A DNA stretch of 64,000 nt from Rhodopseudomonas palustris HaA2 (GCF_000013365.1 NC_007778.1:4884501-4948500), one strand, 5' to 3'; positions 42,162-52,554 are shown, numbered from the stretch's first letter. The notes: a model not told the origin generated them from the letters alone. Program-made: numbers and translations.

Positions 42162-42314
42162 ATGACACATCCTACAGAAACACCTTCGCGGAAATGCGAG
42201 ATCTGCGGTGGCGACATGAAACTGCTCGGTCGTCTGCCGCGGCGCGCGCATCAGCCGTCGAAGGTCGTCTTCCGCTGCTCCAACTGCGACCATGTCGTCC
42301 AGGAACTCGGCTGA
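42162..42314 (+). CDS. 50-residue zinc-ribbon protein
   Basis: A short frame with start ATG at 42162 and stop TGA at 42314. Two CxxC knuckles, KCEICGGDMKLLG and VVFRCSNCDHVVQEL, are separated by about 23 residues, a classic zinc ribbon. The rest is basic (LPRRAHQPSKV). It lies over a perfect palindrome (42125-42142), so it is probably tightly controlled. It may bind RNA, DNA or protein. No family name is recognised, but the cysteine pattern makes it a real gene. Confidence 0.82.
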   Translation: MTHPTETPSRKCEICGGDMKLLGRLPRRAHQPSKVVFRCSNCDHVVQELG

Positions 42315-42370
42315 GGCGCGGCTCCGCCCGCATTCCCCGTCGCCCGCATCACCCGTGGGGCGCGGCAGGT

Positions 42371-43630
42371 TCAGCCGATCCCATCCACGATTTCGCCGAT
42401 CGCGTCGTAGACCAGATCGAGATCGGCTTCCGTGCTGCAATAAGGCGGCATCAGATAGATCGTGTTGCCGAGCGGTCGGACCAGCAGTCCACGCGCGCGG
42501 AAACTCTCGTACAGATACGGGCCGATATTCGCCATGTAGCCGGCGTCGCCGGCGACGACATCGAGCGCCGCGATAGTGCCGATCTGGCGGATATTGGCGA
42601 ACCGCGAATCGTCGCGGAAGCGGTCGAGCCTGGTCGCGTGCCATGCGCCCAGTCGCGCGATGCGCTCGCGCACCGGCTCTTCGTCCCAGATCTCTAGATT
42701 GGCCACCGCCGCCGCGCAGGCGATCGGATTGGCGGTGTACGAGCTGGAGTGAAAGAACGTCTTGGTCCGATCGGTCGAGTAGTGCGCGTCGAAAATCTCG
42801 GCGCTGCACAGCGTCACCGCCAGCGGCACCGAGCCGCCGGTGAGGCCCTTGGAGTAGCAGGCGATGTCCGGTACGACGCCGGCTTGTTCGCAGGCGAACA
42901 GCGTGCCGGTGCGGCCCCAGCCGGTCATCACTTCGTCGGCGATCAGCAGCACGCCGTGGCTGGCGCAGATCCGCTTCATCTCCGCCAGCACCGAAGGCGG
43001 ATAGATCAGCATGCCGCCGGCGCCGAGCACCAGCGGCTCGACGATCAATGCTGCGACGCCGCCGGCGCGGCATGACCTCTCCAGCGCATCGAGCGTCGCC
43101 TGCGCGCGACCTTCCGCCGGATACGGCAGCCGGTCGACCTCGAACAGCAGCGGATCGTAGGGCGCGTTGAAGACGCCGCGTTCGCCGACCGACATGCCGC
43201 CGATGGTGTCGCCGTGGTAAGCGCCCTGCAGCGCCAGGATGCGACTGCGGCTCTCGCCGCGATTGCGCCAGAAGCCCAGCGCCATCTTCAACCCGACTTC
43301 GACCGCGGTCGAGCCGCTGTCGGAGAAGAACACGTAGTCGAGCCCGGGCGGCGTGATCGCGACCAGCCGCCGCGCGAGCTGCTCGGCCGGCTCGTGGGTG
43401 AAGCCGGCGAAGATCACCTGATCGAGACGGTCGGCCTGATCCTTGATCGCCTGAACGATCCGCGGATGACGATGGCCGTGGGTCACCACCCACCAGGACG
43501 AGATCGCGTCGTAGATCCGGCGGCCGTCGGCGGTCTCGAGCCAGGCGCCCTCGCCTTTGGCGATCAACGTCGCCTCGGGCTGCACCGCGTGCTGAGTGAA
43601 GGGATGCCAGACCGGCGAAGTCGATGTCAT
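42371..43630 (-). CDS. bioA: Adenosylmethionine-8-amino-7-oxononanoate aminotransferase
   Basis: 419 residues, a class III PLP aminotransferase. WHPFTQH at the N-terminus, [27 protein letters not shown] and the PLP lysine in [10 protein letters not shown] are all present. It transfers the amino group of SAM to KAPA to give DAPA in biotin synthesis. Its start overlaps the bioD stop by four bases (ATGA), giving a coupled bioF-bioD-bioA operon. bioB is not adjacent. Confidence 0.95.
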   Translation of the reverse strand: MTSTSPVWHPFTQHAVQPEATLIAKGEGAWLETADGRRIYDAISSWWVVTHGHRHPRIVQAIKDQADRLDQVIFAGFTHEPAEQLARRLVAITPPGLDYVFFSDSGSTAVEVGLKMALGFWRNRGESRSRILALQGAYHGDTIGGMSVGERGVFNAPYDPLLFEVDRLPYPAEGRAQATLDALERSCRAGGVAALIVEPLVLGAGGMLIYPPSVLAEMKRICASHGVLLIADEVMTGWGRTGTLFACEQAGVVPDIACYSKGLTGGSVPLAVTLCSAEIFDAHYSTDRTKTFFHSSSYTANPIACAAAVANLEIWDEEPVRERIARLGAWHATRLDRFRDDSRFANIRQIGTIAALDVVAGDAGYMANIGPYLYESFRARGLLVRPLGNTIYLMPPYCSTEADLDLVYDAIGEIVDGIG

Positions 43631-44268
43631 GAAGCGGGGTCTTTCAGGAAGTCGTCGGTATTGAAGTTCTGCGCGAACGCGGCGCGCAACGCATCGGCGG
43701 TCACCTCGACCAGGCGCGGAAGGCGGCCCAATCGCGGCACGCGGCCGATCTGGACGATGACGCGCTCGGATTCGACATTCTCGTCGCCGATGAAGGCAAC
43801 GCCGAGCAGCGGAATCGCGCGCGCACGCAACGCCTCGATCGACAACAGCGTGTGATTGATGGTGCCGAGCGTGGTGCGCGCGCACAGCACCACCGGCGCG
43901 CGCCATCGTGCGAAGATATCGATGTAAGTGATCGCGCGCGTCAGCGGCACCAGCAGCCCACCGGCGCCCTCGACCACCAGCGGTCCGTCGATCTCCGGCA
44001 GCGCGAGCGCTTCGGCATCGATCGTCACGCCGTCGATCTCCGCGGCCAGATGTGGCGAGGCCGGCGTGTTCAGCCGATACGCCTCCGGCAACAGGCGCGC
44101 GTCAGGCAGGCCGGACAGCCGCAGCACCGCCTGCCGGTCGGTCTCGTCCTCGATGCCGGCCTGCACCGGCTTCCAGTAGAAAGCATCGAGCGCGCCGGCG
44201 AGCGCAGCGGCGAACACGGTCTTGCCGATGCCGGTGTCGGTGCCGGTGACGACGATGGGCTTGGTCAT
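43627..44268 (-). CDS. bioD: Dethiobiotin synthetase
   Basis: 213 residues with the P-loop [17 protein letters not shown] at residues 7-23 and the family segments [15 protein letters not shown] and [12 protein letters not shown]. The enzyme closes the ureido ring of DAPA with CO2 and ATP to give dethiobiotin. Four-base overlaps join it to bioF upstream and bioA downstream. All motifs are intact. Confidence 0.95.
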   Translation of the reverse strand: MTKPIVVTGTDTGIGKTVFAAALAGALDAFYWKPVQAGIEDETDRQAVLRLSGLPDARLLPEAYRLNTPASPHLAAEIDGVTIDAEALALPEIDGPLVVEGAGGLLVPLTRAITYIDIFARWRAPVVLCARTTLGTINHTLLSIEALRARAIPLLGVAFIGDENVESERVIVQIGRVPRLGRLPRLVEVTADALRAAFAQNFNTDDFLKDPAS

Positions 44269-45395
44269 GCCGCCTTCCGCATGTCTTCGGCGATCGCCGC
44301 AAACAGATCCGCGATCGTCGCCTCGCCGACATTGGCGGTGAGCGCGATGCGCAGCCGCGCGGTGCCTTCGGGCACGGTCGGCGGGCGGATCGCGCGGACA
44401 TCGAACCCGCGGCTCTGCAACGAGGCCGCGACCGCGACCGCGGCGGTGTCGGCGCCGATGATCACCGGCAGGATCTGCGACCCGGACGGCGCGATGCCGC
44501 AGCGGCGGCGAAGCTCGCCGCCGGCGAACTGCACCAGCCGCGCGAGCCGCTCACGCCGCTCGGGATTGGTGCGCGACAATTCGATCGCCGCGCGCGTGAT
44601 CGCCGCGACCAGCGGCGACGGCGCGGTCGCGAAAATGAAAGGCCGGGCGCGGTTGACGAGGAAATCCCGGATCGAGCGCCGCGCCAGGATGAAGCCGCCG
44701 ACGGTGCCGAGCGCCTTGCCGCAGGTGTGCAGCGTGACGACGTTGTCGCGACCCTCGAAGGTGGCGGCAAGCCCACGGCCCTGCGGCCCGAGCACGCCGG
44801 TGGCATGCGCCTCGTCGATCACCATCATCGCGTCGTGGCGGTCGGCGACCGCCATCAGCGCGGCGAGATCGGGGCTGTCGCCGTCCATGCTGTAGAGGCT
44901 CTCGACCGCGAGCCATGGCCGGCCCTTGCCGCCGGCCGCGCGCCAGCGCTTGATCGCGGCGTCGAACGCGTCCGTATCGTTGTGCGCCACGCTGACGCAT
45001 TCGGCGCGCGTCCTGCGCATCCCCTCATGGGCGCTGGCATGGATCAGTTCGTCGTGGACGACCAGATCGCCACGCTGCGGCAGCGTCGCGAACAGCGCCA
45101 GATTGGCCACATAGCCGCCGCCGAAATACAGCGCCGTCTCGGCGCCGAAGAACGCCGCGGCCTCGGTCTCGAGCGCCTCGTGCTCGGGATGATTGCCGCG
45201 CAGCAGCCGCGAGCCGCCCGACCCCACCGGCACCCCCCGCGCCACCGCGGCGGCCGCCGCGCGCTGCAACTCGTCGGATTCGGCGAGTCCGAGATAATCG
45301 TTCGAGGTGAAGTCGATTCCCGAACGCTCGCGTAACGTGCGCAGCCGCCCCCGGCCCGCGAGTTCGCGCAGGTCCGACTCGAATGCTTCATGCAT
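44265..45395 (-). CDS. bioF: 8-amino-7-oxononanoate synthase
   Basis: 376 residues from the ATG giving [13 protein letters not shown]-dependent alpha-oxoamine synthase: [41 protein letters not shown] and the lysine-containing [12 protein letters not shown]. It condenses pimeloyl-ACP or pimeloyl-CoA with alanine to give KAPA. It is the first gene of the bioFDA operon; bioB and bioC/bioH are not in the window. It is preceded by tRNA-Phe on the same strand at a distance of 188 bases. Confidence 0.95.
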   Translation of the reverse strand: MHEAFESDLRELAGRGRLRTLRERSGIDFTSNDYLGLAESDELQRAAAAAVARGVPVGSGGSRLLRGNHPEHEALETEAAAFFGAETALYFGGGYVANLALFATLPQRGDLVVHDELIHASAHEGMRRTRAECVSVAHNDTDAFDAAIKRWRAAGGKGRPWLAVESLYSMDGDSPDLAALMAVADRHDAMMVIDEAHATGVLGPQGRGLAATFEGRDNVVTLHTCGKALGTVGGFILARRSIRDFLVNRARPFIFATAPSPLVAAITRAAIELSRTNPERRERLARLVQFAGGELRRRCGIAPSGSQILPVIIGADTAAVAVAASLQSRGFDVRAIRPPTVPEGTARLRIALTANVGEATIADLFAAIAEDMRKAA

Positions 45396-45582
45396 GGTGA
45401 TCGTCTCTCTGTCGGACGCGGCTTCGACCCGTGAGCGACACGTTCGGCTTTGCTGCTGTCGTGGTCCGCAGCGCCGGCGCTGATGATCGGTCGTGGCGAG
45501 CCATCGTCGGACGATCCAGATCGTCGATTCAAACGGCTCCGTCAAATCACAGCGATCGCCGGGGTCGCAAGTCTCAGGGGAA

Positions 45583-45658
45583 TGGTGCCCAGGGGCGGGA
45601 TCGAACCACCGACACTGCGATTTTCAGTCGCATGCTCTACCAACTGAGCTACCTGGGC
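45583..45658 (-). tRNA. tRNA-Phe (anticodon GAA)
   Basis: 76 bases including encoded CCA. The acceptor arms GCCCAGG and CCTGGGC pair fully, the D arm contains TAGCTCAGTTGGTAGAGC, the anticodon stem-loop is TGCGA-CTGAAAA-TCGCA with GAA, and the T arm holds GGTTCGATCCC. All features are canonical. Confidence 0.97.
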
Positions 45659-45921
45659 GTTCCGCCGGCGCGAAGGCCGGGGAGCGCCGGGTTATAGTCA
45701 GCCGCGGCGGCGCTGTCCACCCGTCCAAGGGTGCCTTTGTCGGGGAAAAATCACCGGGATTTCCGCAATGCGGGCGTGCCGGGGCAGACCCGGGCGGCGC
45801 GGCCGGAGCGTCCCGGCAGCCGGTGCCAAGAAGGGGATGGAGCCGTTCAACCCACAACGAGGTGGCGACTGGGCCAATGGCCGAGTCCGTTCGGCAGGGC
45901 CTCTGGGCCCGCCCCGCCGCC

Positions 45922-46116
45922 TCAGTTGTCCTCGTCGTCGTCCGCCGGGGCGGCCGGGATCTTGTAGGAGCCGGACAGCCAGCGGTTGAGGTCGACATCG
46001 CGGCAGCGTTCGCTGCAGAACGGGCGCGATGCCTCCGTCGCCGGCTTGCCGCAGATCGGGCAGGGTTTCGTCTTGAGAGGTTTGGCCGGCTTGGCGGCGG
46101 GCGGCTCAGGAGGCAT
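45922..46116 (-). CDS. yacG: DNA gyrase inhibitor YacG, zinc-binding
   Basis: 64 residues with the zinc ribbon CPIC at 19-22 and [17 protein letters not shown] (cysteines 34 and 38). YacG inhibits DNA gyrase and binds Zn2+ through these four cysteines. The start overlaps the end of maf by 11 bases (the ATG lies inside the maf stop region, near GCCTCCTGA), and an AGG-like site precedes it. maf-yacG is a usual pair. The C-terminal acidic tail DDDEDN is common in alphaproteobacterial homologues. Confidence 0.93.
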   Translation of the reverse strand: MPPEPPAAKPAKPLKTKPCPICGKPATEASRPFCSERCRDVDLNRWLSGSYKIPAAPADDDEDN

Positions 46117-46729
46117 TGAGCCAGCCGAACCGGATCGGGTAGCCCTCGCCGCCGAGCAGCGACGTCGTCTCGTACAGCGGCAGGCCGACGATGTTGGTGT
46201 AGGAGCCGACGATCTTGACCACGAAGCTGCCGGCGATGCCCTGCACGGCGTAGCCGCCGGCCTTGCCGCGCCATTCGCCGGAGGCGACATAGCCGTCGAT
46301 GTCCTCCTCCGACAGCCGCTTGAAGCGGACCTTGGTCTCGATCAGGCGCTGGCGGAAGCTGCCCTTCGGCGTCACCAGGCACACCGCGGTGTAGACCCGG
46401 TGGTTGCGGCCAGAGAGCAGCCGCAGGCATTGCGAGGCCTCGTCGACCAGCTCGGCCTTGGGCAGGATGCGGCGGCCGACCGCCACCACGGTGTCGGCGG
46501 CGAGCAGGAAGGCGCCGCGCAAATCGTCGTCGAGCTGCACCGATTTGAGCGCCGCCTCGGCCTTGGCGCGGGCCAGCCGGTTGGCGCAGGCGCGCGGCAG
46601 CTCCCCCTTGGTCGGGGTCTCGTCGACATCCGCCGGGCGCAGCGCATCGGGCTCGATCCCGGCCTGGTTGAGCAGCGCGAGCCGTCGCGGCGAGCCGGAG
46701 GCGAGAACGAGTTTGGGACGGCCGAGCAT
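46106..46729 (-). CDS. maf: Maf-family nucleotide pyrophosphatase
   Basis: 207 residues. The Maf signature [14 protein letters not shown] is at residues 7-20, with [16 protein letters not shown] and the later [27 protein letters not shown]. Maf proteins hydrolyse non-canonical nucleoside triphosphates (dTTP/UTP/m5U types depending on the subgroup) and act as cell-division or housekeeping enzymes. It overlaps yacG by 11 bases. The upstream neighbour in many related genomes is infA; here it is an AAA ATPase (see findings). Confidence 0.94.
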   Translation of the reverse strand: MLGRPKLVLASGSPRRLALLNQAGIEPDALRPADVDETPTKGELPRACANRLARAKAEAALKSVQLDDDLRGAFLLAADTVVAVGRRILPKAELVDEASQCLRLLSGRNHRVYTAVCLVTPKGSFRQRLIETKVRFKRLSEEDIDGYVASGEWRGKAGGYAVQGIAGSFVVKIVGSYTNIVGLPLYETTSLLGGEGYPIRFGWLNAS

Positions 46730-46834
46730 GCGGAACTTTTGATTCGAGCGATGGCAGGGAAAGGCGCGCGGAACCTATCGGAAGGCAGAGGGCACGACAA
46801 CAGCCGGCCGGCGGAAACGATCGGCAAGTCCATG

Positions 46835-46886
46835 GCGCATGATCGTGTCCGAAAACCGGTCTCCGCTTTGCGGGATCCTGCGCTAG
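46835..46886. repeat. Repeat, family H (GCGCATGATCGTGTCCGAAAACCGG type)
   Basis: Resembles the Rhizobiales repeat with ATGATC...CCGAAAACCGG and a CGGGATCCTGCGCTAG end. The last bases overlap the TAG stop of the AAA-ATPase gene, so the repeat supplies the end of that frame or was inserted there. Confidence 0.7.
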
Positions 46887-48040
46887 CGCGACGGCCACGC
46901 CCAGGCGGGCGGCGTGTCGTCCTGCACGAGGGTCTCGCTCAGTTGCTTCTCCAGCACGATCCGCCGGCTGTCGGCTGTGCGGTCCAGCGCCGACACCAGG
47001 CCGGGCGCGTGCGAGACCACGATGATCTGCGACCGCTCCGCAGCCGCCGCAATCAGCCGGGCCAAGGGCGCCAGCAGATCGGGGTGCAGGCTCGCCTCGG
47101 GTTCGTTCAGGATCATCAGGTCCGGCGGCCGCGGCGACAGCAGCGCCGCGACCAGCAGCAGATAGCGCAACGTGCCGTCCGACAGTTCGGCCGCCTTCAA
47201 CGGGCGGAGCAAGCCGTGCTGCTGCATCTCCAGTTCGAAATAGCCGTCGAGGGCCGCGACGGCGAGGCGCGCGCGGGGAAAGGCGTCGGCGACGGTGTCG
47301 TCGAGCTGGTCCGGATTGCCGATCTCGATGATGGTCTGAATCGCGGCGGCGAGATCGGCGCCGTCGCTCGCCAGCACCGGCGTGTAGGTGCCGATCTGCG
47401 GCCGCCGCGCCGGGGCATCGCGGTCGGTGCGCAGTTGATCGTAGAACCGCCAGCCGTTCATGCGCTCGCGCAGCAGCAGCAGTTCCAGCGCATCCTTGGG
47501 ATCGGCGCAGTGCGTCATCATGCTGTCGAAGGTGGCGAGCGTCCGGTAGGTCTCCCGCCACTGGCCGCCCTCGTCGCGCACCCGCACCGAGGGGCCACGG
47601 CGTTCGGCAAACGCATTGGCGCGGCCGAGCAGTTCGCCGGTCCACACGCTCTCGGCCTTGATCTCGGGATCGCGCGCGAACAACGAACTGTTCGGCGCCT
47701 GCGGCAATCCGAGGTCGATCGCATAGCCGTAGTCGGTGCCGGCAAAGCCGAGCTTGAGGCCGACCCGCTTGCTGCGCGTCGTGCCCTGCACCGGATGCAC
47801 GCCCTGCTTCATCGACCGCGACAGCGTTTCGGGCCCGGCCCACAATGTCGACGGCAGCCCGCCCTCGGCGGCGAGCGACTGGATCACCCGGCCCTGCGCG
47901 ATGTCCGCGAGCAGCTTCAGCGCCCGATACAGGCTCGATTTGCCAGTGCCGTTGGCGCCGGTGACGACGTTGAGCGGACCGAGCGACAGCCGCACGTCGC
48001 GCAGCGATCGGTAGCCGGAAACAGCGAGTCGCGTGATCAT
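46883..48040 (-). CDS. AAA ATPase, RecF/OLD-like P-loop protein
   Basis: 385 residues. The Walker A motif is TGANGTGKSSL at residues 27-37. The C-terminal ATPase half has ELSDGTLRYLLLVAALLSPRPPDLMILNEPEASLHPDLL, containing the ABC-like signature and Walker B, then the switch histidine in VVSHAP. This is the SMC/RecF-type 'AAA_21/AAA_15' group. No TOPRIM nuclease domain and no partner gene are present, so it is not a known defence system. It sits between maf and the LMW phosphatase, with repeats on both sides (46835-46886 and 48178-48316). The function is unknown. Confidence 0.85.
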   Translation of the reverse strand: MITRLAVSGYRSLRDVRLSLGPLNVVTGANGTGKSSLYRALKLLADIAQGRVIQSLAAEGGLPSTLWAGPETLSRSMKQGVHPVQGTTRSKRVGLKLGFAGTDYGYAIDLGLPQAPNSSLFARDPEIKAESVWTGELLGRANAFAERRGPSVRVRDEGGQWRETYRTLATFDSMMTHCADPKDALELLLLRERMNGWRFYDQLRTDRDAPARRPQIGTYTPVLASDGADLAAAIQTIIEIGNPDQLDDTVADAFPRARLAVAALDGYFELEMQQHGLLRPLKAAELSDGTLRYLLLVAALLSPRPPDLMILNEPEASLHPDLLAPLARLIAAAAERSQIIVVSHAPGLVSALDRTADSRRIVLEKQLSETLVQDDTPPAWAWPSR

Positions 48041-48361
48041 CCCTCACCTGCGGAGGCGTTACGTTCAGCGCTTGAATACCAGATCGACGGCGCCGTTTCA
48101 CATGCGCGGCGTCAGCATCTGCCTGCGTCTATCGGGCGCTGTGTCTGAACGATGAGTTTCACCACGCCCAGCGCGCTCCCTCGCCCCGCTCTTTGCGGGG
48201 AGAAGGTCGGGGTGAGGGGCGACGCGAGCCGCTGACTCTCGGCTTCGTCGAGATGCTCCCTCACCCGGTCCGCATCTGGCGATGCGGACCGACCTCTCCC
48301 CGCGCGCGGGGAGAGGTTACGCAGTGCCGGTTGCAAAACCTCAGCACGCAAGAGCAGCGAA
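48041..48361. other. Intergenic region with composite repeat
   Basis: 321 bases between the AAA-ATPase and LMW-phosphatase genes. 48178-48316 is a family F repeat. I found no infA-like frame here, although infA lies near this point in the gene order of related genomes as I recall it. Confidence 0.6.
48178..48316. repeat. Composite palindromic repeat, family F, second copy
   Basis: Contains CTCCCTCGCCCCGCTCTTTG, GGTCGGGGTGAGGGG, CTCACCCGGTCCGCATCTGG, CGATGCGGACCGACCTCTCC and CCGCGCGCGGGGAGAGG. It is clearly related to the copy at 27881-28049. Confidence 0.8.
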
Positions 48362-48820
48362 CTACTCGTTTCCCCCGCTGTGGCGGCCGAAGCGTTTGTA
48401 GATGCGTTGCATCAAGCCGTCAGCGACCTCGCGATAGGCGGCGAGCTTCTGCTCGCGGCTGCCTTCGGCGCCGGTGGGGTCGAAGGTCGGCCAATATTCG
48501 ACGTCGATCGCGTGGCTGCGCGTCAGCTCCAGCGCCTTGTGATGGGCCTCCGGCGACAGCGTGACGATCAGATCGAAATTCATCCCCTCGTAATCGTCGA
48601 GGTCGTCGAAGGTGATCGGCTTGTGCTTGGAGATGTCGATGCCGCGATCCGCCATCGCCGCCACCGCGAACGGATCGAGCGGCTGCGTCTTCACGCCGGC
48701 GGAGCGGACATACATCGTGCGCGGCGCGATGCTGCGCAGCAAGCCTTCGGCCATCGGCGAGCGAACGCTGTTCATGCCGCAGGCGAACAGCACCGCTTGC
48801 GGCTGCCGCGCTGGCGCCAT
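48362..48820 (-). CDS. Low-molecular-weight protein-tyrosine-phosphatase-like protein (ArsC-like)
   Basis: 152 residues with the P-loop C14-GMNSV-R20 (C-x5-R) near the N-terminus and a late acid loop TFDPTGAEGS (Asp-Pro), the two active-site elements of LMW phosphatases and of the arsenate reductases built on the same fold. It lies 46 bases after UPF0262 on the same strand, in the murA-DUF2948-hisD-UPF0262 order. Relatives at this position are of unknown substrate. A second Cys pair as in ArsC is not obvious, so phosphatase-like use is more likely. Confidence 0.88.
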   Translation of the reverse strand: MAPARQPQAVLFACGMNSVRSPMAEGLLRSIAPRTMYVRSAGVKTQPLDPFAVAAMADRGIDISKHKPITFDDLDDYEGMNFDLIVTLSPEAHHKALELTRSHAIDVEYWPTFDPTGAEGSREQKLAAYREVADGLMQRIYKRFGRHSGGNE

Positions 48821-48865
48821 CAGGTCAGGCTCGCTTCGACAGGCGGACCATCCCGATCATCCGCC

Positions 48866-49357
48866 TCAGCCCTTCCAGTGCAGCACGGAAATCAGCGTGA
48901 ACAGCCGCCGCGCTGTTTCGAAGTCGATCCGCACCTTGCCGGCGAGCCGTTCCTGCAGCGTGCGGGAGCCTTCGTCGTGGATGCCGCGGCGGCCCATGTC
49001 GATGGCTTCGATCTTGTCCGGCGTCGCGGTGCGGATCGCCTGGTAGTAGCTGTCGCAGATCATGAAGTAGTCCTTCACGATGCGGCGGAACGGCGACAGC
49101 GACAACAAATGCGCCACCACCGGCGTGCCGTCTTCGCGGCGGATGTCGAACATCAGCCGCGAGCCGGTGATGCCTATATGCAGCGTGAACGGGCCCTCGC
49201 CCGCGCCTTCCGGCGCGAACAGATTCTTCTCGACCAGGTCGTAGATCGCGATCGCGCGCTCGTGCTCGATGTCCGGCCCGGAGCGCCCGATCGATTCCTC
49301 GTCGAGCGTCACCGCGACGATGCGATTGTTGGAATCGTCTGGTTGCGGGTTGCTCAT
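48866..49357 (-). CDS. UPF0262-family protein
   Basis: 163 residues from the ATG overlapping the hisD stop (ATGA). The UPF0262 core includes [35 protein letters not shown] and [18 protein letters not shown]. This is a conserved alphaproteobacterial protein of unknown function, usually placed between hisD and a phosphatase gene, as here. No membrane segment or metal site is visible. Confidence 0.93.
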   Translation of the reverse strand: MSNPQPDDSNNRIVAVTLDEESIGRSGPDIEHERAIAIYDLVEKNLFAPEGAGEGPFTLHIGITGSRLMFDIRREDGTPVVAHLLSLSPFRRIVKDYFMICDSYYQAIRTATPDKIEAIDMGRRGIHDEGSRTLQERLAGKVRIDFETARRLFTLISVLHWKG

Positions 49358-50649
49358 CGCCGATTCAGACGCAGTCCCACCGAGCGCGCGTGAGCCTCCA
49401 GACCCTCGGCATGGCCGAGCGTCATCGCAGCCGGGCCCAGCGCGGCGAGCTGCTCGGGGCCGCATTTCAGGATCGAGGTGCGCTTCATGAAGTCGAGCAC
49501 GCCGAGCCCAGACGAGAACCGCGCCGAGCGCGCCGTCGGCAGCACGTGGTTGGAGCCGCCGACATAGTCACCGATCGCCTCCGGCGTATGCGCGCCCAGG
49601 AAGATCGCGCCCGCATTGCGGATCTTCGCGGCGAAGGCTTCCGGATCGGCGGTGATGATCTCGAGATGCTCGGCCGCGATCGCGTCCGCCAGCGCCACCG
49701 CATCGTCGAGACGCGCGACCTTGATGATGGCGCCATAGGCCTCCCACGAGGCGCGGGCGATCTCGGCGCGCGGCAGCGTCGTGAGTTGCGCCGTTACGGC
49801 GCGTTCGACGGCGTCGGCGAGTTCGGCGTCGTCGGTGATCAGGATCGACTGCGCATTGGCGTCGTGCTCGGCCTGCGCCAGCAGGTCCGCGGCGATCCAG
49901 TCCGGATTGCCGGTGCTGTCGGCGACCACCACCACCTCGGACGGGCCGGCGATCATGTCGATGCCGACGCGGCCGAACACCTGCCGCTTGGCGGCCGCCA
50001 CATAGGCGTTGCCGGGGCCGACGATCTTCGACACCGGCGCGATCGTCGCGGTGCCGTAAGCCAGCGCCGCCACCGCCTGGGCGCCGCCGACGCGGTAGAT
50101 CTCGGTGACGCCGCCGAGCGAAGCGGCGGCCAGCACCAGCGGGTTGAGCTTGCCGTCCGGCGACGGCACCACCATCACGACGCGGTCGACGCCGGCGACT
50201 TTGGCCGGGATCGCGTTCATCAGCACCGAGGACGGGTAGGCCGCGGTGCCGCCGGGCACGTACAGACCCACCGCCTCGATCGAGCTCCAGCGCCAGCCGA
50301 GTTCGACGCCCAGCGCATCGGTGAAGCGGTCGTCCTTGGGCAATTGCCGGCGGTGGAAGAACTCGATGCGGTCGCGGGCGAATTTCAGCGCGTCGACGGT
50401 ATCAGGGTCGCAGGCCTGCACCGCGGCATCGATGTCGGCCGCGGTGACGCGCAGGCCGGCCGCGTCCAGCGTCAGCCGGTCGAACTTCGCAGTGGCGTCC
50501 AGCAGCGCGGCGTCGCCGCGCGCCGCGACGTCGTCGACGATGGCCCTCGTGGCGGCCTCGATATCCGCCGCGACCTCGCGCTTCATGGCCAGGAAGGCCT
50601 TGAACTGCTGAGGAAAATCGGTACTGGCGGCGTCGAGGCGAACTGGCAT
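49354..50649 (-). CDS. hisD: Histidinol dehydrogenase
   Basis: 431 residues from the ATG giving MPVRLDAAS. Typical segments: [62 protein letters not shown] and the catalytic-His/Glu zone AEHLEI and GSNHVLPT. It oxidises histidinol to histidine in two steps using NAD+, with a bound Zn2+. It ends in a four-base overlap with UPF0262. The other his genes are not in the window. Confidence 0.96.
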   Translation of the reverse strand: MPVRLDAASTDFPQQFKAFLAMKREVAADIEAATRAIVDDVAARGDAALLDATAKFDRLTLDAAGLRVTAADIDAAVQACDPDTVDALKFARDRIEFFHRRQLPKDDRFTDALGVELGWRWSSIEAVGLYVPGGTAAYPSSVLMNAIPAKVAGVDRVVMVVPSPDGKLNPLVLAAASLGGVTEIYRVGGAQAVAALAYGTATIAPVSKIVGPGNAYVAAAKRQVFGRVGIDMIAGPSEVVVVADSTGNPDWIAADLLAQAEHDANAQSILITDDAELADAVERAVTAQLTTLPRAEIARASWEAYGAIIKVARLDDAVALADAIAAEHLEIITADPEAFAAKIRNAGAIFLGAHTPEAIGDYVGGSNHVLPTARSARFSSGLGVLDFMKRTSILKCGPEQLAALGPAAMTLGHAEGLEAHARSVGLRLNRR

Positions 50650-50785
50650 TTGGAAGCTTCCGGAGTCACAAAGGCCCACAAGGCCGCGAATGCTCAATGG
50701 CGCGCCGCCCTACCGCCGTCAACCCTTATGCCCGCAGGGTCTTGCCGGACCTGTCGAACGGCTTCGATCGGCCGGCGAGACCGAC

Positions 50786-51268
50786 TCAGTCCAGACCGCC
50801 GAGGTCGTCAGGCGCGTCGCCGCTATTGCCGCCGGTACCGAGATGGTCCGGGCCGAGATCCGTCAGCGCGCATTCGAGGCACTCGACATCGAGCCGCAGC
50901 ATGCCGCCGCGGGAGAACATCAGCACCACGCTGCCGCCGGGCGGCTCCTGCGCCGGATAGAACTCGATGCCGAGCAGTTCGAGGGCGGTTTCCGGCGCAT
51001 CGATGGCGATGTTGCGGGATTTGCAGGCGAGCACGCGGTCGAATCGCAATGCCGCGATCAGCCGGCCGGGGACCGGCTCGCCCGACAGCGTCTGCTCCCA
51101 GTCGAGCCGGTGCAGCCCGACCACCAGCCGCTTCTCCGTCTGGCGCCAGACGATGTCGCCGGTCTCGACCCGCGCATCCTGGACGTGCGCCGAGATCACG
51201 GCGAGATCGTCAGGATCCAGCGCGAGCAGCTTCAACTGGCCCAAGGCAGCCCCCACGACGGCGTTCAT
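50786..51268 (-). CDS. DUF2948 protein
   Basis: 160 residues. The DUF2948 pattern is [21 protein letters not shown], then [39 protein letters not shown] at the end, and a Gly/Asp-rich tail. The family is found only near murA/hisD in alphaproteobacteria and has no known function. Its start overlaps the murA stop by four bases. It is probably translated together with murA. Confidence 0.9.
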   Translation of the reverse strand: MNAVVGAALGQLKLLALDPDDLAVISAHVQDARVETGDIVWRQTEKRLVVGLHRLDWEQTLSGEPVPGRLIAALRFDRVLACKSRNIAIDAPETALELLGIEFYPAQEPPGGSVVLMFSRGGMLRLDVECLECALTDLGPDHLGTGGNSGDAPDDLGGLD

Positions 51269-52554
51269 CCGCTGATGCGCTCGATGGTCGCGCCGCAGGC
51301 GGAGAGTTTTTCCTCGAGCCGCTCGAAGCCGCGGTCGAGATGGTAGATCCGGTTCACCATGGTCTCGCCTTCGGCGGCGAGCGCTGCGATCACCAGCGAT
51401 ACCGAGGCGCGCAGATCAGTCGCCATCACCGGCGCGCCGCGCAGCTTGGTGACGCCGTCGATCGTCGCGGTCTCGCCGTCGAGCGAGATCTTCGCCCCGA
51501 ACCGCGCGAGCTCCTGCACGTGCATGAAGCGGTTCTCGAAGATCGTCTCGGTGATGTGCGACGCGCCCTTGGCGCGCGTCATCAGCGCCATCAATTGCGC
51601 CTGCAGATCGGTCGGGAAGCCCGGGAACGGCGCGGTGGTGACCGTGACCGGGCTGATGCCGGCGCCGTTGCGCGCGACCTTGATGCCGTCGTTGTTGATC
51701 GTGATGGTAGCGCCGGCCTGCGTCAGCACGTCGAGCGCCGACTGCAGCAATTCCGGCCGGGCGCCGGACAGCTGCACCTCGCCACCGGTCATCGCCACCG
51801 CCATCGCATAGGTGCCGGTCTCGATGCGGTCCGGCAGCACGGTGTGGCGCGCGCCGTGGAGCTTGTCGACGCCTTCGATCAGGATTCGCGGCGTGCCGGC
51901 GCCGGTGATCCTGGCGCCCATCTTGTTGAGGCAATCGGCGACGTCGGTGATTTCCGGCTCGCAGGCGGCATTGGAGATGATCGTCGTGCCCTTGGCGAGC
52001 GTCGCCGCCATCAGCGCGACATGGGTGCCGCTGACGGTGACCTTGGGAAACTCGATGGTCGCGCCCTTCAGGCCGCCGGGCGCCTTGGCGACGACGTAGC
52101 CGGCATCGATCGACAATTCGACGCCGAGCTTTTCCAGCGCCATGATCAAGAGGTCGACCGGGCGGGTGCCGATGGCGCAGCCGCCGGGCAGCGACACTTT
52201 GGCCTCGTGCATCCGCGCCAACAGCGGCGCGATCACCCAGAAGCTCGCCCGCATCTTCGAGACCAGCTCATAGGGCGCGGTGGTGTCGATGATGTTCTTT
52301 GCGGAAATATGCAGGGTCTGGCCCTGATATTCATGGTCCCCGGGGCGTTTTCCGGCGGCCATGATGTCGACGCCGTGATTCCCGAGGATCCGCTGCAACA
52401 GCGCGACGTCGGCCAGCCGCGGCACATTGTCCAGGATCAGCGTTTCGTCGGAGAGCAGCGCGGCGATCATCAAGGGCAGTGCAGCATTCTTGGCACCGGA
52501 GATCGGGATGGTGCCATGCAGCTTGTTGCCGCCGATAATCCGAATGCGATCCAT
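51265..52554 (-). CDS. murA: UDP-N-acetylglucosamine 1-carboxyvinyltransferase
   Basis: 429 residues with [10 protein letters not shown] (catalytic K22) and the phosphoenolpyruvate-loop cysteine C126 in [14 protein letters not shown], the fosfomycin target. It transfers enolpyruvate from PEP to UDP-GlcNAc, the first committed step of peptidoglycan synthesis. It begins the leftward block murA-DUF2948-hisD-UPF0262-phosphatase, with its own promoter in the 163 bases upstream. Confidence 0.96.
   Translation of the reverse strand: MDRIRIIGGNKLHGTIPISGAKNAALPLMIAALLSDETLILDNVPRLADVALLQRILGNHGVDIMAAGKRPGDHEYQGQTLHISAKNIIDTTAPYELVSKMRASFWVIAPLLARMHEAKVSLPGGCAIGTRPVDLLIMALEKLGVELSIDAGYVVAKAPGGLKGATIEFPKVTVSGTHVALMAATLAKGTTIISNAACEPEITDVADCLNKMGARITGAGTPRILIEGVDKLHGARHTVLPDRIETGTYAMAVAMTGGEVQLSGARPELLQSALDVLTQAGATITINNDGIKVARNGAGISPVTVTTAPFPGFPTDLQAQLMALMTRAKGASHITETIFENRFMHVQELARFGAKISLDGETATIDGVTKLRGAPVMATDLRASVSLVIAALAAEGETMVNRIYHLDRGFERLEEKLSACGATIERISG

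Noticed and set aside
46883-48040. Anti-phage defence ATPase
   Set aside because: There is no nuclease, TOPRIM or partner gene beside it, and the flanks are housekeeping genes and repeats.
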